In this document: positions 15,588 to 23,460 of the stretch, piece after piece
Position numbering within the stretch: the first letter of the stretch is position 1
Layout of the letters: each line of letters opens with the position of its first letter
From: Nocardioides sp.
GTDB taxonomy: Bacteria; Actinomycetota; Actinomycetes; Propionibacteriales; Nocardioidaceae
Assembly: GCF_014360585.1 (NCBI RefSeq)
Contig: NZ_JACIXG010000039.1
Span: 1-47,638 of the forward strand
Direction of reading: 5' to 3'
Length of the DNA stretch: 47,638 nt
Translations under genes and position numbers: made by a program
Notes under the pieces: model-generated
The model's database searches: none
What the model was told of the DNA's origin: nothing
The model's input: the letters and a program-made list of their open reading frames with translations, nothing else

Positions 15588-16823
15588 TCAGCCGCGCGGG
15601 GAGCGCAGGCTCTCGAGGCCGTTGTTGAGGAGGTACTGGGTGACGTTGATGGCGGCGTGCCGGTCGGGTGCCGGCTCCTTGCCCTTGGCCATCCGCCACA
15701 TCTGGACGCTGTAGTAGGTCAGCTCGGTGAGGTTGTCGAGCAGCCGGATCCCGCTGCGCCGTGGGTTGACGACGCTTTCGTCGGCTCGGCCGGCCAGCAG
15801 CTCGGCCGGGAAGTCCGGCTGCACGGTGAGCGGCCGACCGAGGCCGACAAGGTCGACGGCCCCGGACTCGACGGCGTCAACCATCCCGCCGACGGTGCGG
15901 AACCCACCGGTGAGCATCAGTGGCAGGTTCGGCAGCTCGGCCCGGACCCGTTCGGCGTAAGAGAGGAAGTACGCCTCCCGCCGCCGTGTGCTCGCCTTCA
16001 GCGACGGGTCCACGCCGAGCATGGCCGCCGAGGTGTAGGTGCCGCCGGAGACTTCGAGCAGGTCCAGGCCCTCCTCGGCGAGCGCGTGCACGACCTCGAG
16101 CGACTCCTCCTCACCGAAGCCGCCCTTCTGGAAGTCGGCCGAGTTGAGCTTGATGGCGACAGGGGTCTGTGCTCCGACCTCAGCCCGGATGGCCCGGAAG
16201 ACCTCGAGTACGAAGCGGCGCCGCTTCTCCGGGGTTCCACCCCACGCGTCGGTGCGCTGATTGGAGAGCGGCGAGAGGAACTGGCTGATCAGATAGCCGT
16301 GCGCACCATGGATCTGTACGCCGTCGAAGCCCGCTTCGGTCACGACCCTTGCTGTGGTGGCGTACCGGCGGATCAGGTCCTCGATCTCGCGCGCGGTCAG
16401 CGCCCGGGGCTCGGCGAAGAGGCCACCCGTGCCGGGCCCGGCGATCGCCGAGGGCGCCACAGGATGGGCGGTGAGCGTACGCGGCGTCTGCCGACCCGGG
16501 TGGTTGATCTGGACCCACACCTTCGAGCCGCCGGACTTCGCGATCCGCGCCCACTCCGCCAGGTCCTCGGCGTGGCGGTCGTCCTCGACCACGACGTTGC
16601 CCGGCTCCCCGATCGCGGTGCGGTCGACCATCACGTTGCCGGTGATCGAGAGTCCGACGCCGCTCCCGGCCCAGCGCCGGTAGAGATTCTTGATGCGGCT
16701 TCCCGGAGTGAAGTCGCGGCGTCCCAGGCCCTCGCTCAGAGCAGCCTTGGCCAGCCGGTTCGGGATCACGAACCCGTTCGGCAGCTCGAGCGGCTGCGCC
16801 AGCACGGAATGGTCAGGGGTCAC
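15588..16823 (-). CDS. NADH:flavin oxidoreductase, old yellow enzyme family
   Basis: A 411-residue TIM-barrel FMN enzyme. LPNGFVIPNRLAKAAL near residue 13 opens the OYE fold; WVQINHPGRQTPR, IHGAHGYLISQFLSP and NQRTDAWGG (about 170-205) are signature segments, and the later MLTGGFRTVGGM binds FMN phosphate. OYEs reduce activated C=C bonds of enones and related compounds with NAD(P)H. The GTG start overlaps the TGA of the TetR gene (GTGA), so regulator and enzyme are translationally coupled. With an oxygenase and an epoxide-hydrolase-like enzyme downstream, it belongs to a small xenobiotic or terpenoid-type pathway. Confidence 0.92.
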   Translation of the reverse strand: MTPDHSVLAQPLELPNGFVIPNRLAKAALSEGLGRRDFTPGSRIKNLYRRWAGSGVGLSITGNVMVDRTAIGEPGNVVVEDDRHAEDLAEWARIAKSGGSKVWVQINHPGRQTPRTLTAHPVAPSAIAGPGTGGLFAEPRALTAREIEDLIRRYATTARVVTEAGFDGVQIHGAHGYLISQFLSPLSNQRTDAWGGTPEKRRRFVLEVFRAIRAEVGAQTPVAIKLNSADFQKGGFGEEESLEVVHALAEEGLDLLEVSGGTYTSAAMLGVDPSLKASTRRREAYFLSYAERVRAELPNLPLMLTGGFRTVGGMVDAVESGAVDLVGLGRPLTVQPDFPAELLAGRADESVVNPRRSGIRLLDNLTELTYYSVQMWRMAKGKEPAPDRHAAINVTQYLLNNGLESLRSPRG

Positions 16824-17488
16824 GGGTTGCTCCTCGATACGGGCGGTGTGGTGGGCGATGCCTTGACTGGACGTGGCTCGAGCGGGACGGAGAGGATTCC
16901 GCGCGCGGCGGCCTCCAGGCGCGCAGCGGTCGTCTCGTCGGCCTCGCGGCCCTCGAGAAGGCAGCGCCGCAGGATCCCTCCGGGCACGTCGACGACACAG
17001 ACCGCGATCGCCTCAACCGCGGCCCGGTCACCGCGTTCCCACACGCCACGCGCCAGCGTGACCAGCAGCTCGACGAACTTCTGCTGCACCGCGACCACCT
17101 CGGCCTCGACTTCGGGAGGAAGGTCGTCGGAGAAGAGCTGATCGCGGCGCTGGGCGAAGAACAGCCGCGCGCTCGCCGGGAACCGACGTACGAACTCGAC
17201 GGGGGCCAACGCCACCGCCACGACCGCGTCCACCCCGGAGGTCTCCGTCGACCCGGTGCTCTCCCCCATCGCCTCCGCCATGAGGTCGCCCAGGCGGGCC
17301 GAGGACCGGATCCACAGCCGCGCGAGCAGCACGTCCTTCGAGCCGAACGCGTGGTAGATCGTCCCGTTCGACGCCCCCGCCGCCGCAGCCAGCGAACGCA
17401 GCGTCAGTCCCGAAGGGTCGCCGCTGGTCACGATCTGCTCCGCGACGTCGAGGAGATCGTCGAGGGTGTGGAGTCGCTGCCGGGACAT
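16820..17488 (-). CDS. TetR-family regulator of the OYE/MpaB operon
   Basis: A 222-residue TetR protein with N-terminal HTH (LLDVAEQIVTSGDPSGLT, then LAAAAGASNGTIYHAFGSK, about 10-50) and a helical C-terminal domain. It is the first gene of the leftward operon, with a four-base overlap into the old yellow enzyme gene. A perfect 16-bp palindrome starts ten bases before its ATG, so it probably represses itself and the three enzymes together. The inducer is likely a substrate of those enzymes. Confidence 0.92.
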   Translation of the reverse strand: MSRQRLHTLDDLLDVAEQIVTSGDPSGLTLRSLAAAAGASNGTIYHAFGSKDVLLARLWIRSSARLGDLMAEAMGESTGSTETSGVDAVVAVALAPVEFVRRFPASARLFFAQRRDQLFSDDLPPEVEAEVVAVQQKFVELLVTLARGVWERGDRAAVEAIAVCVVDVPGGILRRCLLEGREADETTAARLEAAARGILSVPLEPRPVKASPTTPPVSRSNP

Positions 17489-17497
17489 GCAGGCAAT

Positions 17498-17513
17498 TAG
17501 AGCAGATGCTCTA
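17498..17513. promoter_or_regulatory. Palindromic operator before the TetR-OYE operon
   Basis: TAGAGCA-GA-TGCTCTA is a perfect inverted repeat with 7-bp arms, nine bases upstream of the TetR start codon. Symmetry and size fit a TetR dimer site at the operon promoter, indicating autorepression. Confidence 0.75.
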
Positions 17514-17666
17514 GATCAATGGATCCAGTTGTGTCGAGCGTCACGTGCCGCTTCATCGCGCGGCGACGAGACCGCAGATCTCGTTCCTAACCGGTCTACG
17601 CTGTCCCGTCGTTGAGCCAGCCGATGGCGTGGAACTCACGGACGAGACGTCCAAGCCCAGGCGCGT

Positions 17667-18191
17667 TCAGATCACGGCACCTTGGTCGCTGCCTGCACGA
17701 GGGAGCGCGACGAAGAAGACGATGCCGACCAACGCGCCGACCAGAAGGCAGAGAGACGCGACGCGGTACACATTCGCGTTCAGCCAGTTGACCATCGTTA
17801 CGCGATGATCCGGGCCGCGAATGACGGTGCGCTCGTCGCCCATCTCGTAACGGTCGCACGAGTACCCGGTGAACCTTTCTGACTGCCGGTCAGGGTTGTC
17901 CACCGACCGCCAGGTGATCTCGTACTTCGGGTGACGCTCGACCTCAGGCTGGCCCGATCCACCGACCTCGACGGTCGTGCACGAATTGCTCTGCCCCTCG
18001 GGAAGAGTTTTCACGCCGACAACCTCGGCCCGCTCGACCTCCTCGCCCCACATCGCGTCGGCCCACGCAGGCAAATACAACGCAAGCAGTCCGGCCGCGA
18101 CGAGACCTCCCGCCCAGGCCGCACGAACACTGGGGCGCTTGCTGCGCAGCCTTACGAGTCGCCGCCGCCTCCACCCATGCCTCACCTGCAC
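17667..18191 (-). CDS. Two-TM membrane protein, unknown function
   Basis: A 174-residue protein with a basic N terminus, one hydrophobic segment near 28-45 (AGGLVAAGLLALYLPAW) and a second near 145-162 (LCLLVGALVGIVFFVAL). The intervening extracytoplasmic region contains two cysteines (NSCTTVEV and GYSCDRYE) that could form a disulfide. I recognise no family. The start is a GTG at 18191 with weak support; an in-frame GTG at 18185 is possible. The adjacent leftward sortase-like gene is separated by about 70 bases, so cotranscription is possible. The 178 bases between this gene and the TetR start show nothing beyond the operator. Confidence 0.7.
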   Translation of the reverse strand: MQVRHGWRRRRLVRLRSKRPSVRAAWAGGLVAAGLLALYLPAWADAMWGEEVERAEVVGVKTLPEGQSNSCTTVEVGGSGQPEVERHPKYEITWRSVDNPDRQSERFTGYSCDRYEMGDERTVIRGPDHRVTMVNWLNANVYRVASLCLLVGALVGIVFFVALPRAGSDQGAVI

Positions 18192-18264
18192 ATCTCAGCA
18201 GATCCTCGCGAGCACGGTGGGGAGAACGCGAGTACGCCGCACGGTCGACGAGCTCGGCTCCAGG

Positions 18265-18957
18265 TCAGCTGATGCCGACGAGGACCCCGATCTTGTCGAT
18301 GCGATGCTCGGGATTCTCGAACTCGTCGGACCAGTAGTTGTCGACGGCATGGTCCTCAGGAGTCGCGCAGGTCGACAGCGTGATCATCGCGCGCGTGGGC
18401 TCCTCGCCGGGCTTGCCGGGGACAGGCGCCCGCTGCGCCCGCAGCGACGCCTCCGACCGGAACGACGTCTCCCGCGTGCCGGTGATGCGATAGACGTACG
18501 TCGCCTCCTCGGTTCGCACGGAGACGCGGTCGCCTCGTCGCAGCTCGGGCAGCCTCAGGAATGCCCGCGTTGAGGAGAGCCGGTGCGCGGTCACCTGGTA
18601 ATTGCCGATCCCGCCCGGCCCAGTGCCGCCGCGAGGGCCGTACGGGCTGGCCGCGACGCCGCCGTTCTGGATCTCGGTGCCGGGCGCATCGTCGGTCCAG
18701 CCGCGGTAGGGCACGACCTCCAGGTCGCTGAGACCAATCCTGGGGATGGTCAGCTCCCCACGCATCGGCCTGCCTTCAGAGGAGAGCGGTGCCGTCTCAG
18801 TGGGGGTTGGTGACGCTGTGGCGCTCGGTGACGCGGTTGCCGACGGCGACGATGACGGCGGCGGCGGCGTTCTCACCGAGGGCGTCTCAGCGCCGCACCC
18901 ACCGAGCGCGAGTACGCCGAGGACCGTGGCGACGGCCCGGGATGATGTGATCTTCAT
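18265..18957 (-). CDS. Sortase-fold lipoprotein (class E/F-like)
   Basis: A 230-residue secreted protein. The N terminus has a lipobox (LALGGC, Cys21), so the mature protein should be lipid-anchored, followed by a Ser/Thr/Pro/Ala-rich linker (25-58). The catalytic domain carries His125 in TAHRLSS, Cys197 in TLSTC and a candidate Arg219, the sortase triad order. TIPRIGLSDLEVVPYRG is the usual sortase strand start. Sortases cleave a C-terminal sorting motif and transfer the protein to the cell wall or pilus. No LPXTG/LAXTG-like substrate lies in this window. A lipobox instead of a transmembrane anchor is unusual. Confidence 0.85.
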   Translation of the reverse strand: MKITSSRAVATVLGVLALGGCGAETPSVRTPPPPSSSPSATASPSATASPTPTETAPLSSEGRPMRGELTIPRIGLSDLEVVPYRGWTDDAPGTEIQNGGVAASPYGPRGGTGPGGIGNYQVTAHRLSSTRAFLRLPELRRGDRVSVRTEEATYVYRITGTRETSFRSEASLRAQRAPVPGKPGEEPTRAMITLSTCATPEDHAVDNYWSDEFENPEHRIDKIGVLVGIS

Positions 18958-19032
18958 GGCCCCGCCTCAGGCGAACTGCTGGTTCGCCATCCACGGTACG
19001 CCGCAACGAAAGCCCTATCTGCCCGGATGAGT

Positions 19033-20106
19033 TCAGGAGAGCCGGTAGAACCGCCAGAACCCGGACCCCTCGATCGGCAGGACCTCGAACCCGGCGAACC
19101 CCGCGGCCTCGCCGTATCCCTGCAACGTCGAAGGCCGCATCACCGTCCCGGTGCCGACGCTCGGGGCCGACGAGAGCCCGTCCGGCAGACACACGAAGAG
19201 GCTGAACCCGTACATCAGCCGCTCCACCTCGTCGCCGACCGGGGCGAAGCTGTCCGCGACCGCCTCGTCCATCACCACGAGCGATCCCCCGGGCACGAGC
19301 GTCCTCCGGACCGCGCCGAGCACGTCGACCGGCCGAGGCATGTCATGCACGCACTCAAAGGCGAACGCCACGTCGACCGTTCCCTCCTCGAGCGTGGCTG
19401 CGTCCTGGCACACGAACCGCGCCCGGTCCTCGACCCCTGCCTCGCGGGCGTTCGCCACGGCCATGTCGACCGACGGCTGGTCGATGTCGATGCCGAGAAC
19501 GGTGGCCTCGGGATAGGCGCGAGCCAGGGCGATGCTCGACCATCCCCCACCGCAACCCACGTCGAGAATCCGACATCCCGGCTCGGCGAGAACGTCGTGG
19601 ACGGCCGGCACGCCGGCCAGCGCCGGCCCGAGCTCCTTCTCGTACCACGGCCGATTGGCATCCGCCTGGGACTCCCGAGCGTCATCCCCGAGCTCGTCCC
19701 AACTCACCCCGCCACCATTCCGGTACGCCTCGAGCAACCGAGGAAGCGCCGGCCCCACCGCCCCGAACATCCGGGCGATGGGCACCAGATAGGCCAGGCT
19801 GGTCGGGTCGGTCATCACCTCCGCAGTGCTGGCCGGGATGGCGAAGCGTCTTTCGTCGGGAGCGCCGTCTGCATCGACCACCAACAGCCCCACCACCGCC
19901 TGCTGCTCGAGCCACTCCCGCGCGTACCGAACCTGTGTGCCCGTGCGCTCCGCGAGCTCCACCGCGCTAGCTGTCCCCTCATCAGCCAGGGAGCGGTACC
20001 ACCCGAGGCGGTCTCCCATGAAGACCGAGACGATCTCGACCGTGCCGAGGAGCGACCCGAAGAGCCGCTCCGCAACTTCATCCGCCGTCTGCTGCGATGC
20101 ATCCAT
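19033..20106 (-). CDS. SAM-dependent methyltransferase with N-terminal winged helix
   Basis: A 357-residue class I methyltransferase. The N-terminal part (about 35-75, ASAVELAERTGTQVRYAREW) is a winged-helix dimerisation domain, as in actinobacterial Rv2258c-like proteins. Motif I ILDVGCGGGWSSIALA lies near 180, with acidic VLGIDIDQPSV as motif II and FAFECVHDMPRP as motif IV. It transfers a methyl group from SAM to a small molecule that cannot be named. The gene is single and leftward; the roughly 75-base gap downstream shows no terminator. Confidence 0.88.
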   Translation of the reverse strand: MDASQQTADEVAERLFGSLLGTVEIVSVFMGDRLGWYRSLADEGTASAVELAERTGTQVRYAREWLEQQAVVGLLVVDADGAPDERRFAIPASTAEVMTDPTSLAYLVPIARMFGAVGPALPRLLEAYRNGGGVSWDELGDDARESQADANRPWYEKELGPALAGVPAVHDVLAEPGCRILDVGCGGGWSSIALARAYPEATVLGIDIDQPSVDMAVANAREAGVEDRARFVCQDAATLEEGTVDVAFAFECVHDMPRPVDVLGAVRRTLVPGGSLVVMDEAVADSFAPVGDEVERLMYGFSLFVCLPDGLSSAPSVGTGTVMRPSTLQGYGEAAGFAGFEVLPIEGSGFWRFYRLS

Positions 20107-20455
20107 CTATCCACCATTGCCCGATCACGACCACCTCGACGCTCCCGTTTCGGGCGATACTTGGTTTGAGGTAGTTCCCTTCGACCTCTGATGCGACGTT
20201 CATGTCGTACGCGCCGCGAGTCGCGACGGTCAAACGTCTGGCGGGCATACATGACGTTGCGCGCATGATGCCCGCCGAGGGCCACCGTCTGCCGAACTCC
20301 GCTACGACCACCAAGCCTGCAGGCGAAGCATGCCGAGAGCCCTCACACCTTGCGTTCCGCAAACGCCCGTTGCCCCCGGTGGCGCCGCCAAGCCCAGGCA
20401 TCCTCCTCGTCTCCTTAACCCAAGCACGGGTGAGAACTGAGCTCGGGGGGAGGTT
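20107..20455. other. Intergenic region without a supported gene
   Basis: About 350 bases between the methyltransferase start and the lipoprotein stop. The possible short frames have no family features and no credible ribosome binding sites. Base composition is noticeably less GC-rich than in the first 20 kb. It must hold the methyltransferase promoter. Confidence 0.5.
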
Positions 20456-20941
20456 TCAGTCGATGACGATGTCCTCGCCCGAATTCGCGAGTTCCATCCG
20501 GGTCATCTCCACAGGGGTGTTGTCCCCGATCCGAACCTCGTAACGATGATCAGCGAGCGGGACGTTGGCGATGGTGAACTCGAAGACGCAGGGAACCTCA
20601 TCCAGCGGGATGCTGTTACCGCCCTCGTCATTGCCGTAGAGCCCCGGCCCGAGATGCCCCTCAGCAACGACCCTCTCATCCGAATCCCGAATGACCACCT
20701 CATCTCCGGCCGCCACGAAGCCTGCCACCGACTTACATGGCGTCTCGAATGAGGTCACCTCGGCACCAGCCGACATCTGGTGAATGATGTCCTCGGTATC
20801 GATCGCTGTCAGTACCAGTTTGTTGAGGCTGACAGTCTTGACCGACTCCGTGGACGATTTGGAGGACGTCCCCGCTTGGCCGCTGCATGCGGTGAGCAGC
20901 ACGGCAGCCAAGGGCACAGCGACTGTGAGCGGAGTCCTCAC
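20456..20941 (-). CDS. Lipoprotein coupled to the Ltp-repeat protein
   Basis: A 161-residue predicted lipoprotein: signal peptide PLTVAVPLAAVLLTACSG with lipobox LTAC (Cys19), then a Ser-rich linker and a small globular domain with two cysteines (FETPCKSV, DEVPCVFEF). I recognise no family. The GTG start overlaps the stop of the upstream Ltp-repeat gene (GTGA), so the two proteins are probably made together and may interact at the membrane. It ends in an acidic tail. Confidence 0.8.
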   Translation of the reverse strand: MRTPLTVAVPLAAVLLTACSGQAGTSSKSSTESVKTVSLNKLVLTAIDTEDIIHQMSAGAEVTSFETPCKSVAGFVAAGDEVVIRDSDERVVAEGHLGPGLYGNDEGGNSIPLDEVPCVFEFTIANVPLADHRYEVRIGDNTPVEMTRMELANSGEDIVID

Positions 20942-21753
20942 AAACCCACCGAGTCCACTCCATGTACGGCCTGCTTGTTGGTGAAGCCATCGAACTCCAG
21001 CTGGGTGATGAGGCCGTCCCGCGAGAAGGACGTGTAGTCGAGGTAATCCTGCGCCTTCTTCTCGGCCTGCTTCATCCAGTTGACAGTGACGTGATCGACC
21101 CCGAACGCGGCCTCGCCTTCCGAGAAGCCGTCGAACTTCAGTTGCTCGATCAGCCCCTTGCGCGAGAACGATGTGTAGTCGAGATAGTCGGTGGCCTTCC
21201 GGATGGCCTGCTCTTGAGCAACCGTGAACTCCGGCTCTGGCTCGGGCTCTGGCTCGGGCTCTGGCTCGACCACCGGTGCCGACGCGACCTCCTTCTCCTC
21301 CGCCTCAGGCTTCTCGGACTCCTCTTCGGCGGCCTTGACCGGTGCACTGGACTCAGCCGGAGAAGGATCTTCTGTCGCCATGGTCGCAGCGTCGTCAGGT
21401 AGCAATGCACCGATGATCACGACGACAACGAAGAGCCCGGCCATGCCGGCCAGGTAGGGCGCACGGGACTTCGGTCCCTCACGATCGACGTAGCCGTTCT
21501 CGTCAATCGTCAACGTCATGGCCTGGCGAGCACCGAGGATCGCGACGATGGCCCAACCCCACAGCCACACACCGCATGTGACCAAAGAGATGATGCCATG
21601 CATTACGTGCCGGACGTTGCCACCCTTGTTGAGGACGGCGCTGCTGGCGTCACGGGCGACCAGAGTCCAACCCTCGGCGACGGCCTTCCTGATCTCAAGG
21701 TCGAGGGGCGTGCTGCTCGGCAAGGGCGGCGGAGGCGGGTAGGAGTAGTTCAT
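20938..21753 (-). CDS. Membrane protein with two C-terminal Ltp (PF07553-type) repeats
   Basis: A 271-residue protein. Residues 1-16 are proline-rich; hydrophobic segments lie at about 51-74 and 98-118; an acidic linker and an EP-dipeptide repeat (163-174) follow. Two tandem repeats of about 45 residues (about 178-224 and 228-271) share ATDYLDYTSFSRKGLIEQL and AQDYLDYTSFSRDGLITQL, each followed by FDGF. These match the host cell surface-exposed lipoprotein (Ltp) repeat, known from many Gram-positive proteins and from the Ltp superinfection-exclusion protein of Streptococcus phage TP-J34. The start at 21753 gives the family-like N terminus MNYSYPPPPP. Function here is unproven. Confidence 0.85.
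   Translation of the reverse strand: MNYSYPPPPPLPSSTPLDLEIRKAVAEGWTLVARDASSAVLNKGGNVRHVMHGIISLVTCGVWLWGWAIVAILGARQAMTLTIDENGYVDREGPKSRAPYLAGMAGLFVVVVIIGALLPDDAATMATEDPSPAESSAPVKAAEEESEKPEAEEKEVASAPVVEPEPEPEPEPEPEFTVAQEQAIRKATDYLDYTSFSRKGLIEQLKFDGFSEGEAAFGVDHVTVNWMKQAEKKAQDYLDYTSFSRDGLITQLEFDGFTNKQAVHGVDSVGL
21233..21268. repeat. Tandem 12-bp repeat, three perfect copies
   Basis: GGCTCTGGCTCG occurs three times head to tail inside the Ltp-repeat gene and encodes the Glu-Pro linker. Such a tract could vary in copy number by slippage in 12-base steps without breaking the frame. Confidence 0.85.
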
Positions 21754-22336
21754 CGACGTTTCCTTATGTTGTCGCGGTTCCTGCCATGACGCGGCGGGAA
21801 ACCCAGAGATCGGCCCAGTCACTGGCCGAATGCGTGCTCGGCCGATCACCTGCGTCTTGAACTGGATGCCACAACGAGCATCGTGAGGAGCGATGTCGTT
21901 GGCCTCCTTTACCCCGGTATGGATCCCCCAGATTGGGGATGCCACCGCTAGTCGAATGCTCTTAGGGCCACGTCGAGCCCACCAAACTGATCGAGCGGCT
22001 TCATGCAATGGCGGCCGCGCCCATGGGTGGTCGCACTAGTCACCCGCTCTCCTCCCTTCGCCTCTGGATCAGCGATCCGGACCACGTCGACCCACCGTGG
22101 CTCACTCGCGGCGGAGTGACACACCCTGTTGCCGCCTGCGCCCCGGCGTGACCGAATACGTCTGCGGGGCACCAGCCAGACCTACGAGAAGCCAGCCTGG
22201 GCTGGTCCTGGGACTCCATCCGCAGATGCACCCGAGCGGCGGCACGACGCACGTCGGAAGTGTTTGAATCGTGGCTGATCCGTGCAATCGCGACGTGTCA
22301 GGGTCGTCCAAGGTTCTCGACAACCTGGCCTGGTAG
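21754..22336. other. Long intergenic region, no supported gene
   Basis: About 580 bases before the Ltp-repeat gene. It includes a 14-bp inverted repeat CCAGCC-TG-GGCTGG at 22192-22205 that may terminate the leftward gene ending at 22337. Frames in the stretch give low-complexity Arg-rich products without recognisable motifs. It may hold the Ltp gene promoter, or decayed sequence. Confidence 0.45.
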
Positions 22337-22786
22337 CTACTCCGCGTCGTCGTCGGTGAAGTGACCTCGCACCGTCGAGTCATGTTCGATGATGAGGTCG
22401 ACAGCGTCCCAGAACTTTGCGAGCCAAGGATGAGCGAGCGCCTCGTCGCGCGAGAGCTTGTGTCCATAATAGTCGATGTTTGGGCCAGCACTCCCACCCT
22501 GAACGAGTGAGCAGGCGAGGCCATGGTCCTTGATCCAGCCGTAGCGGCAGCCGAAAGTGACTCGATCCGGGCTTGGCGAAGTCGGGTGGTCGGGGTCCCA
22601 GTCGTTGTCGAGTATGGCGTCGATGTACGCCTCGTGCACGCCGTCGTGGTGGACGCAGTTGGCGAAGTAGACCGCGAACGCGCCTCGCTCGTCATCGTTG
22701 ATGAAGCCACAGATCCGTTCGTGGCGGTCGCCGTGTTCGCAGGTAAAGGTCGTAACGTCTCGGTCGGGGTCAAGCAGCAGCGCCAT
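22337..22786 (-). CDS. Hypothetical acidic protein
   Basis: A 149-residue acidic protein, Asp/His rich, with cysteines in FTCEHGDRHERICGF and VTFGCRYGW, and the segment LAKFWDAVDLIIEHD near the C terminus. I see no signal peptide or membrane segment, so it should be cytoplasmic. I do not recognise the family; its size and acidity would suit an immunity-type or accessory protein, but that is only an impression. It lies alone in an accessory stretch. Start ATG at 22786. Confidence 0.65.
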   Translation of the reverse strand: MALLLDPDRDVTTFTCEHGDRHERICGFINDDERGAFAVYFANCVHHDGVHEAYIDAILDNDWDPDHPTSPSPDRVTFGCRYGWIKDHGLACSLVQGGSAGPNIDYYGHKLSRDEALAHPWLAKFWDAVDLIIEHDSTVRGHFTDDDAE

Positions 22787-22812
22787 GCGCGGAGCATATG
22801 AGCTACCTCATC

Positions 22813-22829
22813 CCGGGGCTTCACCCCGG
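22813..22829 (-). terminator. Possible short hairpin
   Basis: CCGGGG and CCCCGG flank a five-base loop, between the decayed aminotransferase and the hypothetical gene at 22337. No T-run follows. It could terminate the upstream transcript. Confidence 0.3.
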
Positions 22830-22945
22830 ACCCATGACCTACCAACGTGCTACGCCACGCGCTATCACCGGCTCAGGTTGGCTGCCGCGACTTTTGGGCG
22901 AACTGACGCGTAGCTACCTGGTCTCAGCCGAACGGGCGGCCGCCC

Positions 22946-23382
22946 TCACCTCTGAGGCGAGATTGCTGCATAGGCCTGCTGTAACTCGCCGATCGCAGGG
23001 TGGTCGGAATCGAAGTGGTGGTCGTCGACCGCCCTGACCGGACGTACCCCGATGATGGCGTTGGCGGCGAACGCTGCGCGCATATGACGGATCTCGTCGA
23101 GCAGTATCACCCGCGCGACGTGTCGATCGCTCGTGCCGCGGAGCAGGACCATCGTCACGTCTGGAAGTACGGCCGCGTCGGGCCAGACCGCCATGCCCTC
23201 GTCGCTGATGAAGCCGATTTTCCAGGCAGTCCCTCGGAGACCTCTGTGCTGACGGGATCGGTGAACAGCATGCCGTCGAACCCGCCTTCTTCGACATGCA
23301 TCGACGTGAAGTGGCCATAACCGATCAGCGCGAGCGCCCTCAGCTCGTCGGGGGTTGCTTCGATGCCGTGGATCGTCGCCAT
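22946..23382 (-). pseudogene. Decayed class IV aminotransferase: internal deletion plus frameshift
   Basis: The N-terminal 33 codons (IHGIEATPDELRALALIGYG then HFTSMHVEEG) match the start of actinobacterial class IV aminotransferases, which are normally about 250-270 residues. They run directly into GFDGMLFTDPVSTEVSEG, which belongs near residue 170, so the middle of the gene has been deleted near 23283. At about 23229 one base is missing: the frame must shift to read WKIGFISDEGMAVWPDAAVL and the C terminus MRAAFAANAIIGVRPV. The PLP lysine region lies in the deleted part. The product cannot be active. Confidence 0.82.
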
Positions 23383-23460
23383 AGTGACAACCCTGCCACT
23401 TCAGGACCGTGCGATTCCCCAACCTGCGAGAGGCGAAGTCGTATGGCTAAAGGTCGCTAC

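Noticed and set aside
22009..22060. Cluster of NotI-, NcoI- and SpeI-like sites resembling a cloning polylinker
   Set aside because: Flanking sequence continues as ordinary genomic DNA and no vector sequence follows. The sites are a GC-rich coincidence.
22102..22845. 247-codon leftward frame over the hypothetical gene at 22337
   Set aside because: Ser/Thr/Arg-rich shadow of the better 149-residue frame, with no recognisable domain.
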